Assembly (NCBI GenBank): GCA_949316235.1
Contig: OX438742.1
Span: forward strand, 31,626,853-31,690,852
DNA from: Oegoconia quadripuncta
Lineage: Eukaryota > Arthropoda > Insecta > Lepidoptera > Autostichidae
DNA length: 64,000 bases
Reading direction: 5' to 3'
The notes beneath the pieces are model-generated. The model was given only the letters and a program-made list of their open reading frames with translations. It was not told where the DNA came from and ran no database searches. This document shows, one piece after another, positions 46,495 through 57,915 of the stretch; position 1 is the stretch's first letter, and every line of letters begins with the position of its first letter. A program made the position numbers and the translations under genes.

Positions 46495-46650
46495 TATTAT
46501 AAATGCGAAAGTTTGGATATTTATTTGTTGCTCAATCACGACGAAACGGATAAATGAAAATGGATGAAATTTAGTATATAGATAGAACATACTCTAGATT
46601 GAAACATAGGATTTTTATCCTGATAAAGTGAGTAGTTTCCACCTGTACGA
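46495..46650 (-). mobile_element. Helitron-like (Lep1-type) repeat, partial
   Basis: The order 'atattataaatgcgaaagtt', 'ctcaatcacgacgaaacgga', 'gatgaaatttagtatataga' and 'cctgataaagtgagtagttt' is the reverse of the standard repeat. The 'cgcccgcgg' end is missing. Confidence 0.75.
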
Positions 46651-47054
46651 GTATGTCGTTGACATACCGAACATTCTCTTCTTCGCACAATCTCTTTCGA
46701 AAGATTTCTTTCAGAAGATACTGAGACTGCGGGTTTCATCTTCGACCGCAGTGTCACTTTCCATCAAGAAAGAATTTGTTTCCAGTTCGTCATATAAAAA
46801 ATATTGATCAACTTAGATATTATTCGTGATATGTTTCAATAGAAAATTTCATTAGTTAGCATGATGTCATCAATAAATAACTCAACAAAAACCCTTCTAA
46901 TTAACTTTATTAAAGTTTTCGTGTTAAACTCCTTTATTTTGACTTGCTACGATGCTAATACATGTCTCTCGTCTCATCCAATCTTTTAAATCAATCAGTA
47001 TATTTTTAAGCGCATCCTTTAACGAGACGGTTGGCTATCAGTCGCCAACGTGGT

Positions 47055-47138
47055 TTGAAATCTTGTTATTTCGTATCTTGAAACGTCCCCAACTCAATAG
47101 TTGGGGACGTTTCAAGATACGAAATAACAAGATTTCAA
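47055..47138. repeat. Perfect palindrome 1, 40-bp arms, 4-nt loop
   Basis: The left arm 47055-47094 and right arm 47099-47138 are exact reverse complements around CAAT. It ends two bases before palindrome 2. Confidence 0.92.
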
Positions 47139-47140
47139 TA

Positions 47141-47434
47141 ATTTAAAAATAAGAACATTTTACTAACCTATTGTACAAATACATGAAATTATCTAAACTT
47201 TGTTGTAAATCATCGTGTCTCATGTCTACATTCGCATAGTTCCGGCTCTACTCGGCAACAGGTAAAGAAATTAGAATAGATTAGGATTGCCTAATCTATT
47301 CTAATTTCTTTACCTGTTGCCGAGTAGAGCCGGAACTATGCGAATGTAGACATGAGACACGATGATTTACAACAAAGTTTAGATAATTTCATGTATTTGT
47401 ACAATAGGTTAGTAAAATGTTCTTATTTTTAAAT
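47141..47434. repeat. Perfect palindrome 2, 145-bp arms, 4-nt loop
   Basis: The left arm 47141-47285 and right arm 47290-47434 match without any mismatch that I could find, around ATTG. No TSD, transposon terminus or coding sequence is apparent. The arm sequence itself ('ggctctactcggcaacagg') is not repeated elsewhere in the window. Confidence 0.93.
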
Positions 47435-49860
47435 GATATGTAATTCAGGATTTCTTTATTTTAAAAGTTAAAAGTTGATAATATTTATTGAAATTTACAA
47501 GCTGTATGAATAATAACTACATATTCAATTTATTAAAAAAAATCTTAATTAATAATTTGCCTCAAGTCCATGGTTGGTGGAATCCTACCTAGAAGGCTCA
47601 CCGCATAGAAACCGAAACCGCGTACTTAGTCGAAATTAAGATTTTTATGTAAAACTTTCTTATTTATAATAGTTTTTCTAAAATAATGACAGAGTCAAAG
47701 TAGTTTTCGCGACATCATTTGGTTGTAATCATAGCAAACATTAAATAATAGCTGAGGCGTTATGAAATAGCAAGTTTTTAAACCACGTTGACCGCTGCGT
47801 TTGACTTGCTGAACTTGTGGCTAGGCCTGAGGTTTTTAGGCTGAAAACGGTAAGTTGAGTTTCAACACTAGCGAACACGCGCTTCCAATGCTGAAAAATT
47901 GTTCTATTCTAATCATTCAAAAAATGAGGAAAGCTAACACCAACCTCTTTCAAAATAATTTCCGATCTATTTTATAAAGAAAGTTAAACACCTCGTTTTT
48001 AAATGACTGTAGTTATACGCACTAAAATCTCGGAAACTGGCCAAGGGCGTGTCAGACCACGCGCGGCATGGTTCCAGAGTCAGAAATACAAAATTAGTTT
48101 TGTAGTTGGTTTATGTTATTTCGTATGGAGTTTCTATGAAATTTTTACAATACAATTACATTATTATAAATTTGCGTCTATTGACTTGTAAAACTAGAGT
48201 TTACTTAGCTATTTTTTTTAAGTTTCTCTTCAATTTCGTGTTATACTATTGTTAATAGATTTCAAATCAATATTAGCGGTTTAGCTGGTAGATGTTTAGG
48301 AAACGTACCTTTAAGAAACAACATTCTAAAGCTTAATATTTCGGGAAGGGATCCATATATCGAAAAAGTATTGATTACATCACTCCAATAATTTTTAAAG
48401 ACCTATTCAATGATATCCCACTTATAAGATAGAGCATACAAATAAAAAATACCTTCACTTTATATATAAATTTTATTGATACATACTACTATAATTTTTT
48501 TTAAGATTTTTTATAAACTTCATGTCATTTTTATCATGTCAAAAATTTACGTAATTGCACTAATAGTCTTCGAATAAAACAACTATGATGTTAACACGGA
48601 CACGCCGAAACTATAAAGGTTTTAGGAGGCGACTATACGTTACCATAAAAATCGATGTGTAAAACAAAACCTTACACAATGGGATTTTAGTGGAACGAGG
48701 CTGTGTGTGCACCATCTTTGGGCTTCAGATTTAGTTTTTATTTTGCAGATTTTCAGAATGATTAGGACTACAGACTTTTTCTGAGTTGCGAGTAAAACAT
48801 GTAAGTGTAGGTAGACGCTAGATACCATCAGTATCCATTATAACTCCACCATAAATGCATCGATTACGAGTATAATGGCTCAAGTGTAACTTCGAAGTTC
48901 AGACATAATAGGTAGTCGAAATTAAGATTTATAAGTAGCATTTTATTTGAAGTGTTTTTTTTGTGAATAACGCGTATGAGATTCTGTTAACGTTTTGTAT
49001 CCAACCAAGTAATCAAGAAAAAATCAAGATAATTTACTAACAAACTTATTTTAGCGGATCGTGAAGTAAGCCTTGATCTCGTATATGAAGTTGAAAGTCG
49101 ACTGTAACCCGACTTACAATTACTACATACTCAGGAACCTTAGTTGTTGTGTCCGACTCGCGTTCCTAGATTTTTCATATACGTTTATCTAGAGGTAATA
49201 AAGCGCTGTCTGAGGAAGATTTATTACGTAGATGTATAAAATTTACCTGATAGGTCTATACGTTGGTGGTGTATTCTCCTGTAGGTATTTTTTGACGTGA
49301 ACTTTTCTCATAATAAGAATAATGTCCGACCATTTTTCCGGAATTATTGACACATCCCTTTACTGTTCCTTTATTAGGTTGTCTTACAAAAGGTTTAAAA
49401 TTAATAAATGTCAAACATCATTAAACGAAAGGACTATTATGAGATAGTAGGTAGGTACTGCGTAAATATTTGCGCAAAGAGAAAAGGCGGCGCTACTTCG
49501 CAAGAATTAAAAAATATTTTGTACAGAAAAGAAGACGATTAATTATGGTTTGTTTAAAAAATGAATTGTCATTTGAAGTTAAATATAACTATAAGTTGTT
49601 TTTTCAGTGTAAGGAGTATTATTAGGGTTATTATTAGAGTAGGTAGGTAATGGAACACTTAATTGATTATCTACCTTACTTACTCGATATTATTTAGGTA
49701 CTCTACGTTAAGTAGATAATGAAAAATGCTTGCTAAGCCCAATATGAACCCTACTGACGTACACCACTGTGTCTCATTAAATTAATTGATTTTTTTTGGT
49801 CTGTGGGCTCCTTTCATGTTCATGGAAAGATTTTGAATATTCAAAATCTCCCTTTTTATC
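47435..49860. other. AT-rich spacer
   Basis: It holds a dispersed-repeat scrap at about 48030-48090 (see 4445-4545) and 'aaagcttaatatttcggg' at about 48330, similar to 12.22 kb. No gene was recognised. Confidence 0.35.
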
Positions 49861-49887
49861 TCCTACTTGGCGCAGTGAAGAAAAAGA

Positions 49888-50085
49888 TAAGGGTTCGATT
49901 CCAGGGTACTTTGCTACCACTGTCTTATCTAAGTCTGCCTCTAATGGACAATGTTGACAGCATTATTGTGTTCTGGCTATTTAAAATGAGATAGTCAGTC
50001 TCCCAGATAAGTTGGTGGTTCCGAATGGGCGCGCTGCCACCTTCGTCCTTATCTTCACTAAGATTAAGCGCTAACCCATCATGCA
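49888..50085 (+). mobile_element. SINE family B, headless
   Basis: It starts at the B box 'gggttcgattccagggtac' and continues 'taccactgtcttatctaagt', 'attattgtgttctggc' and 'caccttcgtccttatcttca'. It is more diverged than the other copies. Confidence 0.65.
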
Positions 50086-51049
50086 TTATAAAAATAGTAT
50101 TATGTAAAACTACATAATATGTAGGTGTATTCAGAGATTCAGAAAAATATTATCACCTGCAGCCTAAACGCGTCATGCGATTTGGATAAAAGAGGTTTCG
50201 TTAGAATCGTACTAGTCCCGGGAGTGACATAGGGGTCGAGTTACCACAGACGAACTGTGCAAACAGTTTTAAGGTGCAAAAGATCTTAGGTTAAGCATGC
50301 TTAACTTAAGACTTATTGTAAGCCCCGAGTCAGTATGCATGCAATTTTAGCTTGACACATAAAGCTCCTTTGTATACAACTTTTTTATATGCAATGATGG
50401 TTAAACAAAGACCTTCATTGCTTCAGTAACACCTGAGAGGGCCACGTAGACTTAGCCGTGCGTAAAAAAACATTGACACCGGGCCACGGCCGGAACGCCA
50501 GTGCCAGTGCAACTGGCCGTGCGTTTCCTTTTTGGTCATGGCATAGGTAACATACATCACCAACAACTATACGTTTAAGACGAAATGGGCAATTGAAATT
50601 AGCAGGATTCGAGGTATAAAAACTGGCTCGCCTGCGCCACTTCCCATCAAAAGTCTTGTTCCGTTACACAATTCTTTCGGTGGCCATAAATTTCGTAACT
50701 GTTTATTCTGGACTCACGATCTTTCAAATTAATATTGTATGGTATCGTATGGTGAAAGTCCAAGTACGCTAATTGAGTTCAAAGTCGACTTAGTGGTAGT
50801 GTAATCTTACTCCATAACTCTGTTAATAGGGTGTAAAAATTGGCCTTTCGCAAAGCAAGCCAAGAGTTTTCATGAGTTGTTGTTTGCATTTAGTCGCCAA
50901 AAATGGAAAAAAGAGATCTTGAAGTCAATGGATTACACGACGCAAATTTTCAAGTAAGGGGTTTGTCGTTCTTCAGGATACGTGCCTTCGCCAATTTTTA
51001 ACAATATCTCAGAAAATTTCTGTGTATTTATTTTAACTCTTGTGCGCCT
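50086..51049. other. Spacer with a possible TATA-type core promoter
   Basis: A GC-richer block at about 50470-50545 contains 'cactggccgtgcg' style repeats. A 'ggtataaaaactggctcgcc' lies at about 50612. It resembles a TATA box, with normal spacing to the sequence near 50645, but no downstream gene was found. Confidence 0.25.
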
Positions 51050-51930
51050 CCGCATGTTTACTTTAAAAGGATCCGCGGAATATTTCGCCATTTGAGCTCC
51101 CCAAGCATACCCTGAAGCAATGTCTGTCTACAATCGCCTAAAGAAAGGATTGTGACATCATGACAAAATGACGACCTATGATGATGATGAATGCTGGTGT
51201 CACGATCCTTTTTTCCATTAACCGCATCTCCTGTTTTTTGACGTGACATCGTGCATTTGTCCCATATTATCACGTAGATATCCTAATTTGTTACTATTTC
51301 TGCATAATGTCACAAGAAAAGGTAACGAAGGGTACTATTCCTGATGAAGCCTCGGCAACAGCTATTTTTAATTTGACTTGTAATTGCGTAAAGTGATTTT
51401 AATAGTAAGAAATATCTTTCCCGACCCACCGGATAGATCCAAAAACAGAATTTCTTTCAAGATATTGTCGACAGTCTGACAAATTGAATATAGTGCGCTG
51501 TTCTACCATTAAACTGTTGAATTCAGTTTCGCAAGATTTCTAGACCGCTGAATAATAATTTATTTCCTCTGCGTACTTATTTTCTATTGAACCGTTCCCC
51601 TTCTATTGTTGGCGCTGGCAAACCTTACTGAGGAGAGGATTTCCCCTTATAGACATAACCAAATCCTGAACAGCCACACAGTATTGAGTGAGAGCACTAT
51701 TATGTAATCTATCGTTCGTTTCTCCGTCAATATTTCGTACTATATTCTTAAAGAAGTCTTCTGACACCGTTAGTTTCAATATGCTCTTCATCCCGTGGGT
51801 GATTGAGGTCATATTTCGTAAATATATTTCATGTAGAGACACGCTAGTTCTACATTTATCTCGTTTCATTACTGGTGATATTTTTTCTTCTTGTCAACCG
51901 ATTTCGATCGATAAATGTCCAAGGTAAGCT
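51050..51930 (-). pseudogene. Helitron (RepHel) helicase remnant
   Basis: On the minus strand the order of motifs is that of a PIF1-type Helitron helicase. First comes ALTQYCVAVQDLVMSIRGNPL near 51.63-51.69 kb. The Walker A block LDLSGGSGKIFLTI follows, with GGSGKI at 51413-51430, then KIAVAEASSGIVP. Next is IIWDKCTMSRQ (51243-51272), a degenerate WDE Walker B. Last is GDCRQTL near 51.12 kb, in place of GDFRQTL. Frames change several times and stops are present. Helitron proteins replicate elements by rolling circle, and this remnant may be related to the autonomous source of the Lep1-type repeats. That link is only suggested by the class. Confidence 0.75.
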
Positions 51931-52990
51931 TAATTTACATATTATGAAAGGCCCAAAAGAATTCTTAAAAAATCGGTAGCTTCGGAGATTAGCGTGTTCA
52001 AACAGACAGACATAAATCTTGAAACTGTTATTTTTTCTACATTGCACCCAATAATTTTTGGTAAATATAATCAATAAGTTTAAGTATGTATATATAGAAT
52101 TACCTTGCGATATTTTTAAAAAGAAGATTCTTGGTAGACAAATGTATTTTCAAGCTGAAGTGCCATATCCATTTCTAAAAAATGTCCTACTAGGTTAGTT
52201 ACGCACGTGCAGCACGTTAGTGGTGCACATTGAATATTTCTATCTATCTACAACAAATAACACGTAGGTACAATCAGGTTTTAATCTATATACGAGAAAT
52301 TGTATGGAAAATCTAAAACTATTAGTCAGGAATCATTGGTCGATTTTATTTAATGATACCTTATTAAAGCTGATGTGTTAAAGTGAAGTCAACAGGTAGA
52401 TGCTAAACTTCCGGAAGTGCAGAGAATCGTTCCAAATTCTTTGCTTTTCTATAAAAAATATTGGGTTCTTTAATCTACCTATTTATTTGCTAGTAAAATG
52501 AGTATCTTGTCTAAGATTTTTTTCAGGTTGTCGCGAAGTCCTAAGGACTTTATTTATTTTGATTACCTTTATATACTGACGACATTGAAGACCCTTCTCA
52601 AAATTACAACCTTTTATAAGTAAATAAACTAGCTCTTATATACACAGCTTTAGATAGAAATAGGTGCTTTTTATTACTACAAGGTAAAATTATTTCTGGA
52701 CTTTACATAAAGAGGTCAGTTATTTACAGCCAGAGGTTTTTAACTAATCACACAGGTGTTAATATTATAATGAGAAAATGTAAGTTGATTCGAGTTCTAA
52801 TCGGGGACGTGGGAGCTTGGGCAAACTGAAATTGCACGTATGGAATTAATAACCAATTTATCTCTTTGTTAGATAATGTCGGGCCTTGCAGTGGGACGTT
52901 TTGATATTGGTTCCTTCTACGATGTATCCGAATATGAAACACGCGATCTCAGTAAATATCTATTTATCTTAGACTTTCCCATGATATGAT
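51931..52990. other. AT-rich spacer
   Basis: No gene or recognised repeat was found. An open frame on the minus strand at 52748-52942 has no motif. Confidence 0.3.
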
Positions 52991-53004
52991 AATGTAATGT
53001 AAAA

Positions 53005-53215
53005 GTCAGGGCACATCGACTCCGGTAAGTGGTTCCATACCTTAGCAGTCCGCATTATGAACTAAAAAGCTAAATGCAATATGGAACCAGCGCCTGGAAA
53101 TCAGAAAATTAAAAGGCGATAGTGGAATAATATCATGCAATTCCGACGCACACTCACCGAAATGTATCCTTTAAATACCGGTAGGTATCGGATCTGGTAA
53201 AAAGTACCAATAGCT
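53005..53215. repeat. Possible LINE-derived fragment
   Basis: 'gtggttccataccttagcag' and 'cttagcagtccgcattatg' resemble a coding block seen in lepidopteran retroposons. It is decayed, and the match is by recollection only. Confidence 0.3.
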
Positions 53216-53590
53216 GTTCCGAGATTACGAACTCGAAAAAATTGGACAACTAGGAGAGGCGATTAATTAGGCATGCTTTTTATTATTTAAAATTCAATTT
53301 CTCAAAAGGGCTAGTTTTTGTTTGTGACTTAAGTAAAACAAATGTTATCATTATTATTCCCACTGCAGTACCACTTCTAAATAAAATCACATTTCTCAAA
53401 GAACAAACAATAATTAAAAAACATTTTGGAAAAGCCGCATTTCAAGTGTGTATGTAAATGGACAAAATTTAAAAGCATCCTAGTAGGAACCCATGGTTTG
53501 TGATTACGTAATTAAGAACAGCCTATTCTTGTCCACTGCTAGTGTAAGCTTCCCCATGTATTACCCGGTATAGTAAAATTCCCCAGTATA

Positions 53591-55605
53591 CAGGGCGCCC
53601 CACGGCTATGCCACATGGAGGGAAAGTACCTTGAATTTTGTAGATGGAACATTTTACTGAAAGAAGACATTATTTTAATTTAAAAAACAATTTAAACTGC
53701 ATTCATAGATTTTTAAATACATGTACAAATAGTACATGGTTGAACCGGGAATCGAACCCTTTATTTATAAAAAAAAATTACCATGTAGCTTTATCATACC
53801 GATCGAAAGGCTTCATCATAAGGATTATTTTTTGCTAAATAACATAGTGTCAGAAATAAAAGGAAGACCATGAATTTTAACATTAGATGTGCAATTTTGT
53901 TCAGAAAAATTAAAAGCTGACATTGCCGTAAGGACATACAACTGACATTATCGTTACTAATACTAATTACCCACTCGAGAAGTATGCATCATTTCCCTAT
54001 TATAATTTAAGTTCATGATAAAATGATAAAGAGATACGTAATTAGTAAGTAGGTACCTGGTTGTATGCCGTAACCTGAATCTGCCGAAAGACGCGTAAAT
54101 GATTTTCTCCATCGCAATGCGGCTGGCTGATTATAAAAAAATAATTCAGAAATCTGTTCCATTTTCAAACTTTTATTATTTTGTTTCTGTGATTGTCATT
54201 TTAAATTTTTTTGCATTGTATTGTGAATTTGTTGCAATAACCATGGCGTATCAAAATAATTTTGATTTAATAGAAGCATACTTTTTGAACCACAAAAACA
54301 TAACATTAGCCTTACAATGGTACCGTGAAAGATATCCTAATAGAAATACACCATCTCGATTTATTATGAAACGGTTGGTGGATAATGTGATAACTTTGGG
54401 CCGTTTCGATCATCGCTTACCACAACCGCGGCGCCAAATGGCAAACACTGACGATGAACTCGACATTTTGATATACTTTGAGGCAAATCCTAAAAGTTCA
54501 GTGAGGGAAGGTGAAGAAGAAATCGGAATTTCGAAAAGCAAAATACACCGTGCACTGAAAAAATACAAATTCAAAAGTTACGTTGAAGGACTATTAGTAC
54601 AAAAATTACTGCCGGGTGATACTGAAAGACGACTTATTTTCTGCCATGAAATCGAGAGGCTCATCCTAGAGGATCAGTATTTTCTAAATAATATTATCTG
54701 GTCAGACGAGGCAAACTTCAGCAATAATGGTATGTACAACCGACACAATAATCGCATTTGGTCCAGGGAGAATCCATTACTTATCCGTGAGACTAATAAT
54801 CAAGTGCGTTTTTCGTTCAACTGTTGGTGTGGGATTGTAAAAAACCGGGTCCTCTTAGTACATTTTTACGAAGGGCATCTCGATACGGACAGGTATTTAG
54901 AAATACTTGAGATTTTAAGAAATGAGATAAATAATCTTTCGGTAGCAGAACGACAAAACCTTACTTTTCAGCAAGATGGGGCTCCGGCTCATAACAGTAA
55001 CAGAACAAAGGACTATCTCAATGAACATTTTCTTTCCTGGATCGGGACAAATGGACGAATAAGATGGCCGCCGAGATTCGCAGATCTAACCCCGTTAGAT
55101 TTTTTTTTATGGGGTTATGTAAAAAAATTAGTTTACAAAAACCAGTGTCAAAGTGTCTACGAGCTACAATCAGAACTTCGACGTATTATTCTAAATATCC
55201 ACCACAACATGATCAAAAAATCGACAGGGAGCGAAATAATCAAAAGAGTGCGACTTTGTATTGAACAGGATGGGACTCATTTTGAGCATTTGATAAATTG
55301 ATTAATTTTGTATTAAAAATGTTAAAATTCATGGTCTTCCTTTTATTTCTGACACTATGTTATTTAGCAAAAAATAATCCTTATGATGAAGCCTTTCGAT
55401 CGGTATGATAAAGCTACATGGTAATTTTTTTTTTATAAATAAAGGGTTCGATTCCCGGTTCAACCATGTAGGTACTTATTTCGAAATCTATGAATGCAGT
55501 TTAAATTGTTTTTTAAATTAAAATAATGTCTTCTTTCAGTAAAATGTTTCATCTACAAAATTCAAGGTACTTTCCCTCCATGTGGCATAGCCGTGGGACG
55601 CCCTG
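53591..55605 (+). mobile_element. Full-length Tc1/mariner-superfamily transposon with long inverted repeats
   Basis: The left repeat (53591-53879) and right repeat (55324-55605) are nearly identical reverse complements that start CAGGGCG. TA flanks both ends. The two arms differ mainly in a short block near 53726-53745 / 55465-55485. Each arm contains a tRNA-like B box (ggttcgattcc on the right arm, plus strand). The 2.0-kb element carries one intact transposase gene. Its gross plan matches the shorter element at 41.74 kb. High arm identity and an open frame indicate a recent insertion. Confidence 0.92.
54243..55301 (+). CDS. Transposase, HTH plus DDE_3 type, intact
   Basis: I choose the ATG at 54243, in the context aaccATGG, which gives 352 residues. 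The frame is open from an ATG at 54099, but those 48 extra residues look non-coding. An N-terminal region (about 1-55) has the DUF4817-like plan with LALQWYRERYPNRNTPS. A second helix-turn-helix follows (about 70-110, ISKSKIHRALKKYKF). The catalytic domain has WSDEANF (D155), FNCWCGIV, QQDGAPAH (D245) and LTPLDFFLWGYVK (D286). I count 40 residues between the last two acids. Where relatives usually read SPDLTPLDFF this copy reads FADLTPLDFF. The enzyme would cut and paste the surrounding element at TA sites. All three acids are present, so activity is possible. Confidence 0.92.
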   Translation: MAYQNNFDLIEAYFLNHKNITLALQWYRERYPNRNTPSRFIMKRLVDNVITLGRFDHRLPQPRRQMANTDDELDILIYFEANPKSSVREGEEEIGISKSKIHRALKKYKFKSYVEGLLVQKLLPGDTERRLIFCHEIERLILEDQYFLNNIIWSDEANFSNNGMYNRHNNRIWSRENPLLIRETNNQVRFSFNCWCGIVKNRVLLVHFYEGHLDTDRYLEILEILRNEINNLSVAERQNLTFQQDGAPAHNSNRTKDYLNEHFLSWIGTNGRIRWPPRFADLTPLDFFLWGYVKKLVYKNQCQSVYELQSELRRIILNIHHNMIKKSTGSEIIKRVRLCIEQDGTHFEHLIN

Positions 55606-55780
55606 TATACTGGATGAGTTTTTTACCGTAAAAAAATTGAGCCTATTAGCTAGTGAAATAGAAGGTTTTGGCATAGGTAGTTTAATTCTTTTTCTTCAAA
55701 ATCATAAAATATAATAAAACGTTGTGACATTTGACGGTCTTAGCCTATTGCACATATTTGCATCATTAACTTAACAAAAC

Positions 55781-56083
55781 TTTTTTTTTTGCACATCGGG
55801 TTATCACTTGACTTCAATCACACCTGATATTAAGTGAAGATGAGGCCGAAGGTGGAAGCGTACTGACCCGGAAACCCCAACATTTGGGGAGCTGGCTATC
55901 TTTTCTTTGACAACCAGAACACAACAATGCTATTAACATGGTGGTAACTAGCCAGGTGGACATTTAAAATGCCCTACCACCAACCAAACCGAGTACTTAA
56001 ATATGTACCTCGCTGGTGATCGAACCCGCGACCTCCGATTTGTAAACCCAATGTTGTTTAAATTGAGCCACGGAGGCGGTTAA
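55781..56083 (-). mobile_element. SINE family B, full length
   Basis: The copy runs from a poly-T tail through 'cctgatattaagtgaagatg', 'aggccgaaggtggaagcgta' and 'caccaaccaaaccgagtact', to the B box region 'gatcgaacccgcgacctccg' and the head 'gccacggaggcggtta'. A stretch containing 'gctgtttggcggc' is deleted. Confidence 0.85.
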
Positions 56084-57720
56084 ATTAAAACTTAAATTAA
56101 ACTTGGAGAAATGAGTTCCAATTAAAATTCGCATGATAGAAACCTTAGGAATCCCGCCAGTCGCATATCTATCTCCGGAAAGTGAGTGGGTCGATGTTAG
56201 TTTTGAAAAAAAAAAAAATTACCTGTGCCAGTAACTTCGATTCCACTTACCTAATATGCCCTATTTTTTTCCTTACCAAATTTGTTTTTTACCAAATTTT
56301 AACGAATTTTGTTAGCTTTAAAAATTTTAATTGAAGGGATGGATCAGCTGCAAATTTTTTATATTGATTTTTACGTTGAGTATATTAGTCATAATTAAAT
56401 GCTTAAATTATAATCTAGATATTTCACAATATACCTATAAGAGTTCACTACTCGTATCTAGATATTCCATTTTGTAGTTCCGCAACCATTGAAATGGATA
56501 ATGATGCACAAGACTTCCTTTGTGCGATTCCGAACGATATCGTTAACGCCCAGATCCGTGAATAATTCTTGTTTTTCTTTTATTTCAACGAGCTGTTTTT
56601 TAAAATAACTGCTATTGTAGCACCTCTTCTGACTAAATATAATAAGAAGTATTTGTTATCTACCGATCACAGATAATAAAACAGAGAAAAGTAAGAATAA
56701 TGCGAGCTTCTCGTAAGCACTAATAGATATGTAACTATTTGCGTCTTTTGTAAATTATTTAAATAGGCTTGGATTAATAATAGTAGAACCAATAAAATAA
56801 ATGAACATATCATTGCGAGCGCTGCATATTGACCCATACTATATATATAAAGAAACAAATTGCCGAAGTGATACCTTCCTCCCCTTTGAAATAGGTTAAA
56901 ACTTAGTTTTTTTTTTGGAAATTAATATACTAATCAGCCACCACCCTTCAAGAAATTTGAATTTATTATAGATCGGGTTTAACAGTAATTTTAACATATT
57001 ATGAAAAAGTTTTATCTTAAACAAAGTAATTTTACTGAAATTACCATCGCATAGCATTAAATTGGTATAATATGTATTATTATATTACAAAGTAGGTATG
57101 ATGATATAGTAAAGTTTTGTGAATTGGTACTCACCTTAAAAAAACAAATTAGAACATAACCGAAAGGAAAATTGGCACTTGTTACTTCTGATTTACTGTG
57201 CTTGTTAAAACAGTTACAATAGTCTAGATAGGTAACAGAAGAGGCAGAGTGTGTCCGAAGACACTAGATGATGCTGTGGCGGGTTCTCCGTACTGCCTCC
57301 GTTTATATAGCCAGGATCGTGCACGCACACTTGCTTCTCCAAGTACGGTTTACAAAAAAGTTCAGTTTCAGCTTTCAGAATTTCTAGTCGAGTGTAATTT
57401 ACAACAACATCGTTATCCAATGACTTTAACTTTAAGTTAGATAGTTGATGATAATTATTAATTCAGAAACTAATCTTAGTAACATTTCTGTTACCTCCTA
57501 ATATCTAAAACATAATATTGTTTACTCGTCGTTTAATCGTCTCCATTACTGGAGCAGGGAGATAATCTTTGTAATAGGTTGTCTACTGTAATTTACTGCC
57601 ATACTTTAAATGTAAATATAAAATTCGTTCAGCCGTTTTCATTCATATCTAAAGGGGCAAAGAAAAGATCTTAAACCAATTAATATACCTACACTGTGAA
57701 TATTCACTGATTTTGGAGCG
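56084..57720. other. AT-rich spacer
   Basis: Open frames on both strands at 57214-57440 lie in a slightly GC-richer block with no domain that I recognise. The minus-strand one does not start with ATG. Nothing else was seen. Confidence 0.3.
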
Positions 57721-57727
57721 AAAAACC

Positions 57728-57915
57728 ATGGACTCTGGTTCTCATTCTGAACAACTTTTATTAAACCCTACTCACAACAGACAAGTCTGAAATCCCAAAT
57801 TATAAGAACATTAGCTGTGCCATATATTTTGTATGAATCAACTGATGTATTTTTGGGATTTCAAAGTTGTTTCTCATACTGAGTGTTCATTAGATTGGCA
57901 ACCAGAGTCCAAGGA
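57728..57915. mobile_element. Possible fold-back or MITE element
   Basis: 'atggactctggttctcattc' with 'gtctgaaatcccaaa' on the left is mirrored by 'gggatttcaaagttg' and 'ggcaaccagagtccaagg' on the right. The inverted match is imperfect, about 80 bp per arm with gaps. The open frame 57833-58087 overlaps the right arm and is probably chance. Confidence 0.4.

Noticed and set aside
50612..50650. TATA-type promoter
   Set aside because: The motif alone is common in AT-rich DNA, and there is no downstream ORF or splice donor in support. It is mentioned only within the spacer entry.
54099..54242. Upstream extension of the transposase frame (48 residues)
   Set aside because: The extra part is rich in Phe/Ile/Val without family similarity, and the ATG at 54243 has a much better context and matches the usual start of the family.
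57214..57440. ORFs on both strands suggesting an exon
   Set aside because: The minus-strand frame starts with TTG, not ATG. No domain or convincing splice pair was found.
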